NCBI RefSeq assembly: GCF_008632335.1
Contig: NZ_VWXX01000003.1
Coordinates: 217,204 to 281,203 of the forward strand
DNA length: 64,000 bases
Reading direction: 5' to 3'
Source of the DNA: Thiohalocapsa marina
Lineage (GTDB): Bacteria; Pseudomonadota; Gammaproteobacteria; Chromatiales; Chromatiaceae
Part shown: piece after piece, positions 19,443 through 26,958 of the stretch
How the letters are laid out: every line of letters begins with the position of its first letter
How positions within the stretch are numbered: position 1 is the first letter of the stretch
Position numbers and translations under genes: made by a program
Notes under the pieces: generated by a model
The model's input: the letters and a program-made list of their open reading frames with translations, nothing else
What the model was told of the DNA's origin: nothing
Database searches by the model: none

Positions 19443-20504
19443 ATGCCGACGCACAATCAGGATGACGACCTCGAGGACGATCTGGAGCCTGACGAGGACG
19501 GACTGCTTGACGATGGTGAGGCGATGGACGCTGATGCCGAGGCGGACGATGACGCAGAAGACGGCGCAGAGGACGTGGCGCAGGAGGACGACGTCGGGCA
19601 GGAGAACAACAGGCCGCACAGGGCCAATGCGGCGGAGAGCCGGCACGGCCGACGCTATGCCGCCGGTGACGGGGACCTGGACGCAACGCGCCTGTACCTG
19701 AACGAGATCGGCGCGTCGAAACTCCTCACCGCGGAGGAAGAGGTCCACTACGCACGCCTCGCCCAGCAGGGGGACGACGAGGCGCGCAGCCGCATGATCG
19801 TCAGCAACCTGCGCCTGGTGGTGAAGATCGCCCGTCGCTACCTCAACCGGGGACTGCCGCTGCTGGATCTGGTGGAGGAGGGCAACCTGGGCCTGATCCG
19901 GGCGGTGGAGAAATTCGATCCGGAGCGGGGATTTCGCTTCTCCACCTATGCCACCTGGTGGATCCGCCAGACCATCGAGCGGGCCATCATGAATCAGACG
20001 CGCACGGTGCGTCTGCCGATCCATGTGGTCAAGGAGATCAATGTCTATCTCCGCGCCACGCGCATGCTGGCGCAGCGGCTCGACCACGAGCCCAGCAGCG
20101 AGGAGGTCGCCGAGCTGCTGGACAAGCCGATCGCCGAGGTCAAGCGCATGCTGGGCCTGAACGAGCGCACCGCGTCCGTCGACACCCCCTGCAGCAAGGA
20201 TGCGGACAAGCCCCTGCTGGACATGCTCCAGGACGACTCGGTGCAGGATCCCAGCGACGGCATCCAGGATAACGACATCCAGGCCAACCTGGATCACTGG
20301 CTGGAGAAACTCAACGAGAAGCAGCGCGAGGTGGTGGTGCGGCGGTTCGGGCTGCACGGCTACGAGCACTCCACCCTGGAGCGCGTCGCGCGCGAACTGG
20401 GCGTCACCCGCGAGCGTGTCCGGCAGATCCAGATGGATGCCTTGCGCCGCTTGCGCGACATCCTGGAGCAAGAGGGCTTTTCCGTCGACGCCTTCTTCAA
20501 GTGA
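19443..20504 (+). CDS. rpoS: RNA polymerase sigma factor RpoS
   Basis: Sigma-38, master regulator of the general stress response. Regions 1.2 to 4.2 are intact: RLYLNEIG, region 2 ([40 protein letters not shown]), region 3 ([11 protein letters not shown]) and the region 4.2 helix-turn-helix ([20 protein letters not shown]). Length is 353 residues, with an unusually acidic N-terminal extension of about 50 residues rich in Asp/Glu. Position after nlpD supports RpoS over RpoD or RpoH. A terminator follows. Confidence 0.95.
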   Translation: MPTHNQDDDLEDDLEPDEDGLLDDGEAMDADAEADDDAEDGAEDVAQEDDVGQENNRPHRANAAESRHGRRYAAGDGDLDATRLYLNEIGASKLLTAEEEVHYARLAQQGDDEARSRMIVSNLRLVVKIARRYLNRGLPLLDLVEEGNLGLIRAVEKFDPERGFRFSTYATWWIRQTIERAIMNQTRTVRLPIHVVKEINVYLRATRMLAQRLDHEPSSEEVAELLDKPIAEVKRMLGLNERTASVDTPCSKDADKPLLDMLQDDSVQDPSDGIQDNDIQANLDHWLEKLNEKQREVVVRRFGLHGYEHSTLERVARELGVTRERVRQIQMDALRRLRDILEQEGFSVDAFFK

Positions 20505-20511
20505 CGCCGTC

Positions 20512-20542
20512 CCGGCCGTTGGCCGGCCCCACAAATTTTTTT
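20512..20542 (+). terminator. Intrinsic terminator after rpoS
   Basis: CCGGCC-GTT-GGCCGG is a perfect 6-bp GC stem, followed after a short CCCACAAA spacer by T7. It separates rpoS from the cbb3 oxidase promoter region. Confidence 0.75.
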
Positions 20543-20604
20543 GATACGGGTAAAAAAAACCGTACAAATAGGGGTTTAGGGCGCTATCCCGATATTTTTC
20601 TTGA

Positions 20605-20618
20605 CTGACCAATGTCAA
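20605..20618. promoter_or_regulatory. Candidate FNR/ANR box upstream of ccoN
   Basis: CTGAC-CAAT-GTCAA has dyad symmetry and the half-site spacing of the FNR/ANR consensus TTGAT-N4-ATCAA, matching 7 of 10 half-site bases. It lies in an AT-rich island (20530-20630) about 180 nt before ccoN. FNR-type control of ccoNOQP is established in other proteobacteria. The degenerate match keeps this tentative. Confidence 0.4.
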
Positions 20619-20793
20619 TGAAATCTCTGGAAAACGCGGAAAATCGCCGCTTCCAGGGCCTCCGTCGCCTTGACTTTCGACCCCCGATCCATTGTCATTG
20701 CGTGGTCCGGCATAGGGGATGGATCGCATGGAGTTCAGGGGCAGGACACCCGAATGCCACTCACTAGTTTTCCCAGCACACTTCGGGGGTTCT

Positions 20794-22245
20794 ATGGAAG
20801 CCACAGCTGAGCGGACAGTGGAACAGAAGTACAGCTTCGACGTTGTACGCTGGTTCACTGTCATGGCGGTCGTGTACCTGGTGGTCGGTGCCGCGGTGGG
20901 CGTCTACATCGCCGCGGAACTGGCCTGGCCATTTCTGAATTTCGACAGTCCGTACATCTCCTTCGGCCGGCTGCGGCCGGTCCATACCAATGCGGTGATC
21001 TTCGCCTTCGGCGGTTGTACGCTGATGGCAACCGCGTTCTACACCGTGCAGCGCACCTGCGGTGTACGGCTGTGGAGCGACAAGCTGGCCTGGTTCACCT
21101 TCTGGGGCTGGAACGCCGTCATCGTGCTGGCAGTGGTCACCCTGCCGCTGGGCCTGACCCAGTCCAAGGAGTATGCCGAGCTTGAATGGCCCATCGACAT
21201 CCTGATCGCGGTGGTCTGGCTGGCCTTCACCATCAATTTCATCATGACCATCGCCAACCGCAAGACCTCGCACATCTATGTGTCGAACTGGTTCTTCCTG
21301 GGCATGATGGTGATGATCGTCTACCTGCACGTGGTCAACAGTCTGTCCATCCCGGTCGGCCTGTTCAAGTCCTACAGCCTGTTCTCGGGCGTCCAGGACG
21401 CCATGATCCAGTGGTGGTGGGGTCACAACGCGGTAGGTTTCTACCTCACCGCCGGCTTCCTCGGCATCATGTACTACTTCGTGCCCAAGCAGGCCAACCG
21501 TCCCATCTACTCCTACCGCCTGTCGGTCATCCACTTCTGGGCCCTGATGTTCGGCTACGTCTGGCTCGGCGCCCACCACCTGCAGTACACCGCACTGCCG
21601 GACTGGACCGGCTCCCTGGGGGCCGCGGTCTCCATTGCCATGATCATCCCGTCCTGGGGTGGTGCTGTAAACGGCATGATGACGCTCTCCGGGGCCTGGG
21701 ACAAACTGCGCACGGATTACGTGCTGCGCTTCCTGATCATCGCGCTGGCCTTCTATGCCATGTCCACGTTCGAAGGCCCGGTCATGTCGCTGAAGACCGT
21801 CAACGCGCTGTCGCACTACACCGACTGGACCATCGGCCATGTGCACTCCGGTGCCCTGGGCTGGGTGGCCGGCATCTCCATCGGCGCCATTTACCACCTG
21901 ATGACCCGTCTGTGGCACACCGAGATGTGGTCCGAGAAGCTGGTCAACGTGCACTTCTGGACCGCCACCATTGGCACGGTGATTTACGTGGTCGCCATGT
22001 GGGTCTCGGGCATCATGCAGGGCCTGATGTGGCGTGCCTATGACGAGTACGGCACCCTGGCCTACACCTTCGTCGAATCGGTTGCTGCCATGCATCCCTA
22101 TTACGCCATGCGCGCGGTGGGTGGCGGCATCTTCCTGCTCGGCGCCATCATCATGCTCTTCAACATCCTGATGACGGTTCGCAAGTCCGCCACCGAAGGT
22201 AGCCTGCGCGCAGCCCGCTCCGCCCCCATCCCGGCAGCGGCCTGA
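20794..22245 (+). CDS. ccoN: Cytochrome cbb3 oxidase subunit I
   Basis: Catalytic, heme-copper proton-pumping subunit of the high-affinity C-family terminal oxidase. The 483-residue protein has about 12 TM helices. Ligand motifs are RPVHTNAV (low-spin heme), [10 protein letters not shown] and GAHHLQYTA (CuB and active-site histidines) and [11 protein letters not shown]. The start at 20794 (MEATAERT) follows a GGGGG ribosome-binding site. The frame stays open 25 codons further upstream, but those residues do not look like the family. First gene of ccoNOQP. Confidence 0.97.
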   Translation: MEATAERTVEQKYSFDVVRWFTVMAVVYLVVGAAVGVYIAAELAWPFLNFDSPYISFGRLRPVHTNAVIFAFGGCTLMATAFYTVQRTCGVRLWSDKLAWFTFWGWNAVIVLAVVTLPLGLTQSKEYAELEWPIDILIAVVWLAFTINFIMTIANRKTSHIYVSNWFFLGMMVMIVYLHVVNSLSIPVGLFKSYSLFSGVQDAMIQWWWGHNAVGFYLTAGFLGIMYYFVPKQANRPIYSYRLSVIHFWALMFGYVWLGAHHLQYTALPDWTGSLGAAVSIAMIIPSWGGAVNGMMTLSGAWDKLRTDYVLRFLIIALAFYAMSTFEGPVMSLKTVNALSHYTDWTIGHVHSGALGWVAGISIGAIYHLMTRLWHTEMWSEKLVNVHFWTATIGTVIYVVAMWVSGIMQGLMWRAYDEYGTLAYTFVESVAAMHPYYAMRAVGGGIFLLGAIIMLFNILMTVRKSATEGSLRAARSAPIPAAA

Positions 22246-22278
22246 TCTGGTGCAGTCCGACGAAACGAGGTAAACACT

Positions 22279-23031
22279 ATGGCTGACCAAAACACACCGC
22301 CAAAGGGCATTCAGGAGCGCCTGGAGCGCAACATTTGGGGCATGCTGGTCGCCGTCGCCATCGTCCTGGCGGTCGGCGGCATCGTGGAGATCGTTCCGCT
22401 GTTCTATTTGAAGAGCACCGAGGAGGCAAACCGCTTCCCGGAGATCGTCTGGAACGGCGACAACCCCGGCTCCGAGCCCATCGTCACCGTCAACGCCGAC
22501 GGCAAGCAGAAATGGAACTGGAAGCCGGGCGACGGAGTTCGTCCCTACACGGCCCTGGAACTGGCCGGCCGCGACATCTACCAGCGCGAGGGCTGCTATC
22601 TGTGCCACTCGCAGATGGTGCGGCCGTTCCGCGACGAGCGCGAGCGTTACGGCCACTACTCGCTGGCGTCCGAGTCCATGTTCGACCACCCCTTCCAGTG
22701 GGGCTCCAAGCGCACCGGCCCGGACATGGCCCGCGTGGGTGGTAAGTACTCCGACGAATGGCAGCGTCAGCACCTGCGCGAGCCGACCTCTGTCGTGCCG
22801 GAGTCGGTGATGCCGGCCTATCCCTGGCTGGATGATCGCATGGTGAACGGCAAACGGATGCAGCGACACATGAAGGGACTGCGCGCCATCGGCGTTCCGT
22901 ACAACGATGCGGACATCGAGCAGGCCCCGGCGCTGGTCGAGGGCAAGACCGAGATGGATGCCATGGTGGCCTACCTGCAGGTACTGGGAACCATGGCCAA
23001 GCTCGAACCCGGCGTGGAGTACCGCCAGTAA
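22279..23031 (+). CDS. ccoO: Cytochrome cbb3 oxidase subunit II (mono-heme cytochrome c)
   Basis: Membrane-anchored cytochrome c subunit that carries electrons to CcoN. It has 250 residues with one N-terminal TM helix ([19 protein letters not shown]) and a periplasmic domain with the single heme motif CYLCH followed by SQMVRP, typical of CcoO. A Met in the VMPAYPWL segment is the likely distal ligand. The stop codon ends one base before the ccoQ ATG. Confidence 0.97.
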   Translation: MADQNTPPKGIQERLERNIWGMLVAVAIVLAVGGIVEIVPLFYLKSTEEANRFPEIVWNGDNPGSEPIVTVNADGKQKWNWKPGDGVRPYTALELAGRDIYQREGCYLCHSQMVRPFRDERERYGHYSLASESMFDHPFQWGSKRTGPDMARVGGKYSDEWQRQHLREPTSVVPESVMPAYPWLDDRMVNGKRMQRHMKGLRAIGVPYNDADIEQAPALVEGKTEMDAMVAYLQVLGTMAKLEPGVEYRQ

Positions 23032-23032
23032 C

Positions 23033-23239
23033 ATGCTGGAGTACTTTCAGACCGACTGGGCGGCGATGACGGCGACGGACTGGGTCGGAACCATTCTGAC
23101 CGTCGTCATCTTCATCTTGATGGTTGTGGCGTACTTCCAGGTATTCCGGCCCAAGAACAGGGATTCGCTGGAGTCGAGAAAGCACATCCCGTTCGATGAC
23201 GATCACCAGGACATCGGAGACAACGATGGCGGAAAATAA
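23033..23239 (+). CDS. ccoQ: cbb3 oxidase small subunit CcoQ
   Basis: A 68-residue protein with one TM helix (VGTILTVVIFILMVVAYFQV) and a polar cytoplasmic tail (FRPKNRDSLESRKH), as in CcoQ/FixQ. It stabilises the oxidase complex. It starts one base after ccoO and overlaps ccoP by 14 nt, consistent with translational coupling. Confidence 0.92.
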   Translation: MLEYFQTDWAAMTATDWVGTILTVVIFILMVVAYFQVFRPKNRDSLESRKHIPFDDDHQDIGDNDGGK

Positions 23240-24146
23240 CCCTTTCCCGGGCGAGAACAACACCGGGCACTTCTGGGACGACAACCTGCGCGAACTGGCC
23301 AATCCGCCACCGCGGTGGTGGATGATCGGTTTCTGGGTGTCCATCGCTTGGGTCGTCCTCTACACCGTGCTGTACCCAAGCTGGCCCATGCCGTGGCAGC
23401 CGGCGGACGGCGACGGCTACACCAAGGGACTCCTCGGCTGGACCCAGATCAAGGAGTACGAGAAAGGCCTTGCCCAGGTGCAGGAGGTCCGTGCGGAGTA
23501 TGACCAGCAGATCGCCGGCATGACCGCCGCTGAGATCCTGCAGGATCCAGGTCTGACCCAGTACACCCTGGCGTCATCCAAGGTGCTGTTCGGTGACTAC
23601 TGTTCTGCCTGCCACGGCAGCGGCGGTCAGGGCAATCCGGGCTATCCGGTGCTGGCGGACGATGACTGGCTGTATGGCGGCAGCCTGGACAAGATCACCG
23701 AAACCATCACCAACGGCCGCAAGGGCGCCATGACCGCGCATGCCAACATCCTCAGCGAGCAGGAGGTCGACACGCTGGCGCGGTTCGTCGTGGATCTGAG
23801 CGAGGGCGGCGAGGGCAGTCCGGAGGCCTGGGCCCTGTACAACACCAAGGGCTGCAACGCCTGTCACGGTGCCGAGGGTAACGGCGTCCTGGCCGAACTG
23901 CCCGACGGCACCATCGTCACCGTGGGTGCCGCCAACCTCACCGACGCCATCTGGCGGTTCGAGCCCGGCGGCTACGACAGCGCCCGCCACACGATCCTCT
24001 ACGGGGTCAACCAGCCTGGTGTCGAGCAGACGCGCGATGCGGTGATGCCGGCGTTCGCCTCGCTCGGCGAGTTGGAAGGCAAGCTGTCGTCCGACCAGAT
24101 CAAGATGCTCGCGGTCTATGTGCACCAGCTGGGTGGTGGCCAATAG
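23226..24146 (+). CDS. ccoP: Cytochrome cbb3 oxidase subunit III (di-heme cytochrome c)
   Basis: Di-heme subunit accepting electrons from soluble c-type donors or the bc1 complex. The 306-residue protein begins with the CcoP signature HFWDDNLRELANPPPRWW, followed by one TM helix (MIGFWVSIAWVVLYTVLYP). Two cytochrome c domains follow, with heme motifs CSACHG and CNACHG. The start at 23226 overlaps the end of ccoQ. Confidence 0.96.
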   Translation: MAENNPFPGENNTGHFWDDNLRELANPPPRWWMIGFWVSIAWVVLYTVLYPSWPMPWQPADGDGYTKGLLGWTQIKEYEKGLAQVQEVRAEYDQQIAGMTAAEILQDPGLTQYTLASSKVLFGDYCSACHGSGGQGNPGYPVLADDDWLYGGSLDKITETITNGRKGAMTAHANILSEQEVDTLARFVVDLSEGGEGSPEAWALYNTKGCNACHGAEGNGVLAELPDGTIVTVGAANLTDAIWRFEPGGYDSARHTILYGVNQPGVEQTRDAVMPAFASLGELEGKLSSDQIKMLAVYVHQLGGGQ

Positions 24147-24262
24147 GCACGTCCTGATCGTGGTGCCGCCATCGGGCCAATCGACCCGGTGGCGGTCCGG
24201 GTCTCTAATCAGAGCCAGGACGATAGCTGCAACCAGATCAAGCAGTTCTACAGGAGGATGGT

Positions 24263-24394
24263 ATGCACCTAGATGCCGTGTTTTGGGGTTCGATCATCAG
24301 CGTCATCATCGCTGTGGCCATCTTCATCTACCTTGGCTTCAAAGTTGTCAAGCTGATGAACGACGATGCGGAACGGAACAAAACCGGACAATGA
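24263..24394 (+). CDS. 43-residue single-TM microprotein in the cbb3 cluster
   Basis: A short reading frame with an excellent ribosome-binding site (AGGAGG, then 6 nt to ATG). The 43-residue product has one hydrophobic helix (FWGSIISVIIAVAIFIYLGF) followed by a charged tail (NDDAERNKTGQ). The topology resembles small accessory subunits of cbb3 oxidases (CcoM-like) or DUF3149-type peptides, but identity cannot be shown from sequence. It lies 116 nt after ccoP and in the same direction as ccoG, so it probably belongs to the oxidase transcription unit. Confidence 0.6.
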   Translation: MHLDAVFWGSIISVIIAVAIFIYLGFKVVKLMNDDAERNKTGQ

Positions 24395-24732
24395 GGAGGC
24401 ACCGGAGGACGATCGGCACCTGCGGCGGCACGACGGCGTGCCGCGCTGATCGTCGCTGAGGCCGCATCGGCACCTCTGAGATATCGGATAACAACCCGGG
24501 CCAAGAAACCGGGCCAGAATAAGGTGCCGGCCGCGCTCCCTCAGCGTACCCTCACGGGGCAGGATGCCCCGACCCGCTTTCCCGACTGTCCGATGCACCT
24601 CGGGAACATCCCGAGCCGCACCAGGGTCCAACCTGTGGTCCGACATGGCCTTCTATCCGGGTCTCGGTCCTGAGGGCACCACGGACAATCCGGCATCCTC
24701 TCCGCGCCCCCTTCCTTACCGGAGCAGCAACT
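24395..24732. other. 338-nt intergenic stretch between the microprotein and ccoG
   Basis: No convincing gene. It contains a two-tier hairpin at 24408-24454 (GACGATC...GATCGTC outside, GCGGCAC-GACGGC-GTGCCGC inside) without a T-run. This is a possible processing or attenuation site dividing ccoNOQP from the assembly genes. A promoter for ccoG may lie in the second half, but no clear -35/-10 pair was found. Confidence 0.45.
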
Positions 24733-26166
24733 ATGACGACCAAGCAGGGTACCAGCCAGGACGCGGCGGTCGACGAGCTCTACGCCGAGGCCGAGCAATG
24801 GCATGTCAACACCGGCGGAGAGACCATCCACGCCAAGCGCATGCCCGGCAAGTGGCGCCGCATCAAATGGGTTGCCGCATCGGTCTGGCTGATCTACTTC
24901 CTTGGCCCCTACCTGCGTTGGGACGGTCGCCAGGCGGTGCTGTTCGACATCCCGAACCGGCAGTATCACCTGTTCGGCGTGACCGTGCTGCCCCAGGACT
25001 TCTGGATGCTGTCGCTGCTGCTGCTGTTCTTCGCCATCCTGCTGGCGGTGGCCACGGCGTTGGCCGGCCGCGTCTACTGCGGCTACTTCTGCTTCCAGAC
25101 GGTGTGGACCGACGTCTTTACCTGGATCGAGGAAAAACTGGAGGGCAACCCGTCCCAACGTCGTCGGCTGGACAAGGAGCCGTTCGGACTGCAGAAACTG
25201 CTGCGCAAGGCGCCCAAGCACGGTATCTGGGTGTTCATCGGTTTTCTCACCGGCTTCAGCTTCGTCGCCTGGTTCTATGGCGCCGGCAACCTGTGGCGGG
25301 ACTTCTTTATCGGTCAGGCCAATGTGACGGTCTATGCGTCCGTAGCCCTGTTCACCGTCGGTACCTATGTGCTCGCCGGCTGGCTGCGGGAACAGACCTG
25401 CTTCTGGCTCTGCCCCTATGCGCGCATCCAGGGCGTCATGCTGGATCGCAACACCGTAGTACCCACCTATGACGAGTCGCGGGGCGAGCCGCGCGGGCGC
25501 TTGAAGAAGGGCGGTGCCGCGCAGCAACGCAGCACCGGCGACTGCATCGACTGCAGCCAGTGCGTCGCGGTCTGCCCCACCGGCGTCGACATCCGCCTCG
25601 GTCAGCAGGAGGGCTGCATCACCTGCGGGTTGTGCATCGATGCCTGCGACGCGGTGATGGACAAGATCGGTCGTCCCCGTGGGCTGGTGCGCTATGCGTC
25701 CCTGGACGAGATCGAGGGCCGCCCGGTCAAGCCCTTGCTGAAGCGTACGCGGGTGTGGGTCTACGGCGGCATCCTGACCGCGGCACTTATCGGCATCCTC
25801 TACGGGCTCAGTTCGCTGTCTACCATCGACCTCAAGGTGCTGCACGAGCGGGCGCCGCTGTATGTGCAGCTCAGCGATGGCTCGATCCAGAACAAGTACA
25901 CCCTCAAGCTGCTGAACAAGTCCAACGACGATCTGGCGGTGACCATCTCGGTGGACAGCGCAGTGCCGATCGAGCTGGTTGGCGCCGACAAGCCGGTCCA
26001 GGCCAGACATGGCGAAGTGGTTCCGGCGACGGTGTTCGTCAAGATCAAGCGGCGCGACTTGAATGCGGAAAGCCTGCCGCTTACCTTCCACGCAGAGGCC
26101 ACGCTGGCCGACGGGTCGCAGGTGTCCAGCGAACGGGAGAGTGCCTTCTTTGGCCCCCGTCGCTGA
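24733..26166 (+). CDS. ccoG: cbb3 oxidase assembly ferredoxin-type protein CcoG (RdxA/FixG)
   Basis: Membrane-bound polyferredoxin implicated in copper reduction during cbb3 maturation. The 477-residue protein has several TM helices, conserved cysteines within GRVYCGYFCFQTVWTD and REQTCFWLCPYARIQG, and two 4Fe-4S motifs (CIDCSQCVAVCP and CITCGLCIDACD). A C-terminal Ig-like periplasmic domain (about 365-477) follows the last TM. Order ccoG-ccoH-ccoI-ccoS is the classic assembly operon. Confidence 0.95.
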   Translation: MTTKQGTSQDAAVDELYAEAEQWHVNTGGETIHAKRMPGKWRRIKWVAASVWLIYFLGPYLRWDGRQAVLFDIPNRQYHLFGVTVLPQDFWMLSLLLLFFAILLAVATALAGRVYCGYFCFQTVWTDVFTWIEEKLEGNPSQRRRLDKEPFGLQKLLRKAPKHGIWVFIGFLTGFSFVAWFYGAGNLWRDFFIGQANVTVYASVALFTVGTYVLAGWLREQTCFWLCPYARIQGVMLDRNTVVPTYDESRGEPRGRLKKGGAAQQRSTGDCIDCSQCVAVCPTGVDIRLGQQEGCITCGLCIDACDAVMDKIGRPRGLVRYASLDEIEGRPVKPLLKRTRVWVYGGILTAALIGILYGLSSLSTIDLKVLHERAPLYVQLSDGSIQNKYTLKLLNKSNDDLAVTISVDSAVPIELVGADKPVQARHGEVVPATVFVKIKRRDLNAESLPLTFHAEATLADGSQVSSERESAFFGPRR

Positions 26167-26236
26167 TGAGTACGATGCAGACCCCGGGTACCAATCCACT
26201 TGCCGCGACTGGCCGGTCGAACAGGAGTAGTAGACC

Positions 26237-26761
26237 ATGACCGATGTCTCCCAACGTACGGCCGGCCCCACGCCGGGAACCCCTGCCTGGCGCAGCCCCT
26301 GGGTGATCGGCTGGATCGGCCTGGTGGTGACGGTGCTTGCCGTGAACATCACCATGGTCGTGTTCGCCATCACGACCAATCCCGGCCTGGTGCGCGCGGA
26401 CTACTACGAAGGCGGCCGGGATGTGGAGCGCACCGTGATGAGTCGGCTCGAACAGGGGCCTGGCTGGTCCATGACCATCGATGCCCCGGCCGATCTCGTC
26501 GTCGACGCGTCGGCGGTGGTGCGCTTCTTCGTCGTCGACAAGGTCGGGCAACCGGTGCGCCCCGATGCCGTGACCTTCTATGTCTACCGGCCCTCCGATG
26601 CGCAACTGGACTTCTCGCTGCCCATGCGTGAAGAGGCCCCGGGCCGCTATGCCGCGGATGTCAGCTTCCCCGTCGGCGGGGTCTGGGACAGCCTGGTGAG
26701 CGTGCAGGTCGGCGATGATGAATATGCCGTCAGCCAGCGCCTCAGCGTGGGTCGGCCCTGA
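26237..26761 (+). CDS. ccoH: FixH/CcoH cbb3 assembly protein
   Basis: A 174-residue protein with one N-terminal TM helix (VIGWIGLVVTVLAVNITMVVF) and the FixH hallmark DYYEGGRD just after it, followed by a beta-rich periplasmic domain. CcoH is needed for stable assembly of the oxidase. It sits between ccoG and ccoI as expected. The start at 26237 lies behind GGAG. Confidence 0.9.
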   Translation: MTDVSQRTAGPTPGTPAWRSPWVIGWIGLVVTVLAVNITMVVFAITTNPGLVRADYYEGGRDVERTVMSRLEQGPGWSMTIDAPADLVVDASAVVRFFVVDKVGQPVRPDAVTFYVYRPSDAQLDFSLPMREEAPGRYAADVSFPVGGVWDSLVSVQVGDDEYAVSQRLSVGRP

Positions 26762-26958
26762 GGCCCCGGAATTGTTTCTGGAATTGGTGACAGGCTTGGC
26801 GCAGGAAATGGCTCCAGCGAGGGGCTTCCATGCTGTCTCCAGCCTGGACTCCGGCTCGGTTCCGGTCATGACCGCTGATGGCGATCCGGTGCCGATCCTG
26901 CTATCAGATGTAGTGCCGCCTTTGGCGCTACCGATTCGCCCGCCTGTCTTCTGCCGCC

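Noticed and set aside
20764..23034. A 756-codon open frame antisense to ccoN and ccoO
   Set aside because: Exact shadow of the two oxidase genes; His/Gly/Asp/Val-rich composition typical of the opposite strand in GC-rich DNA.
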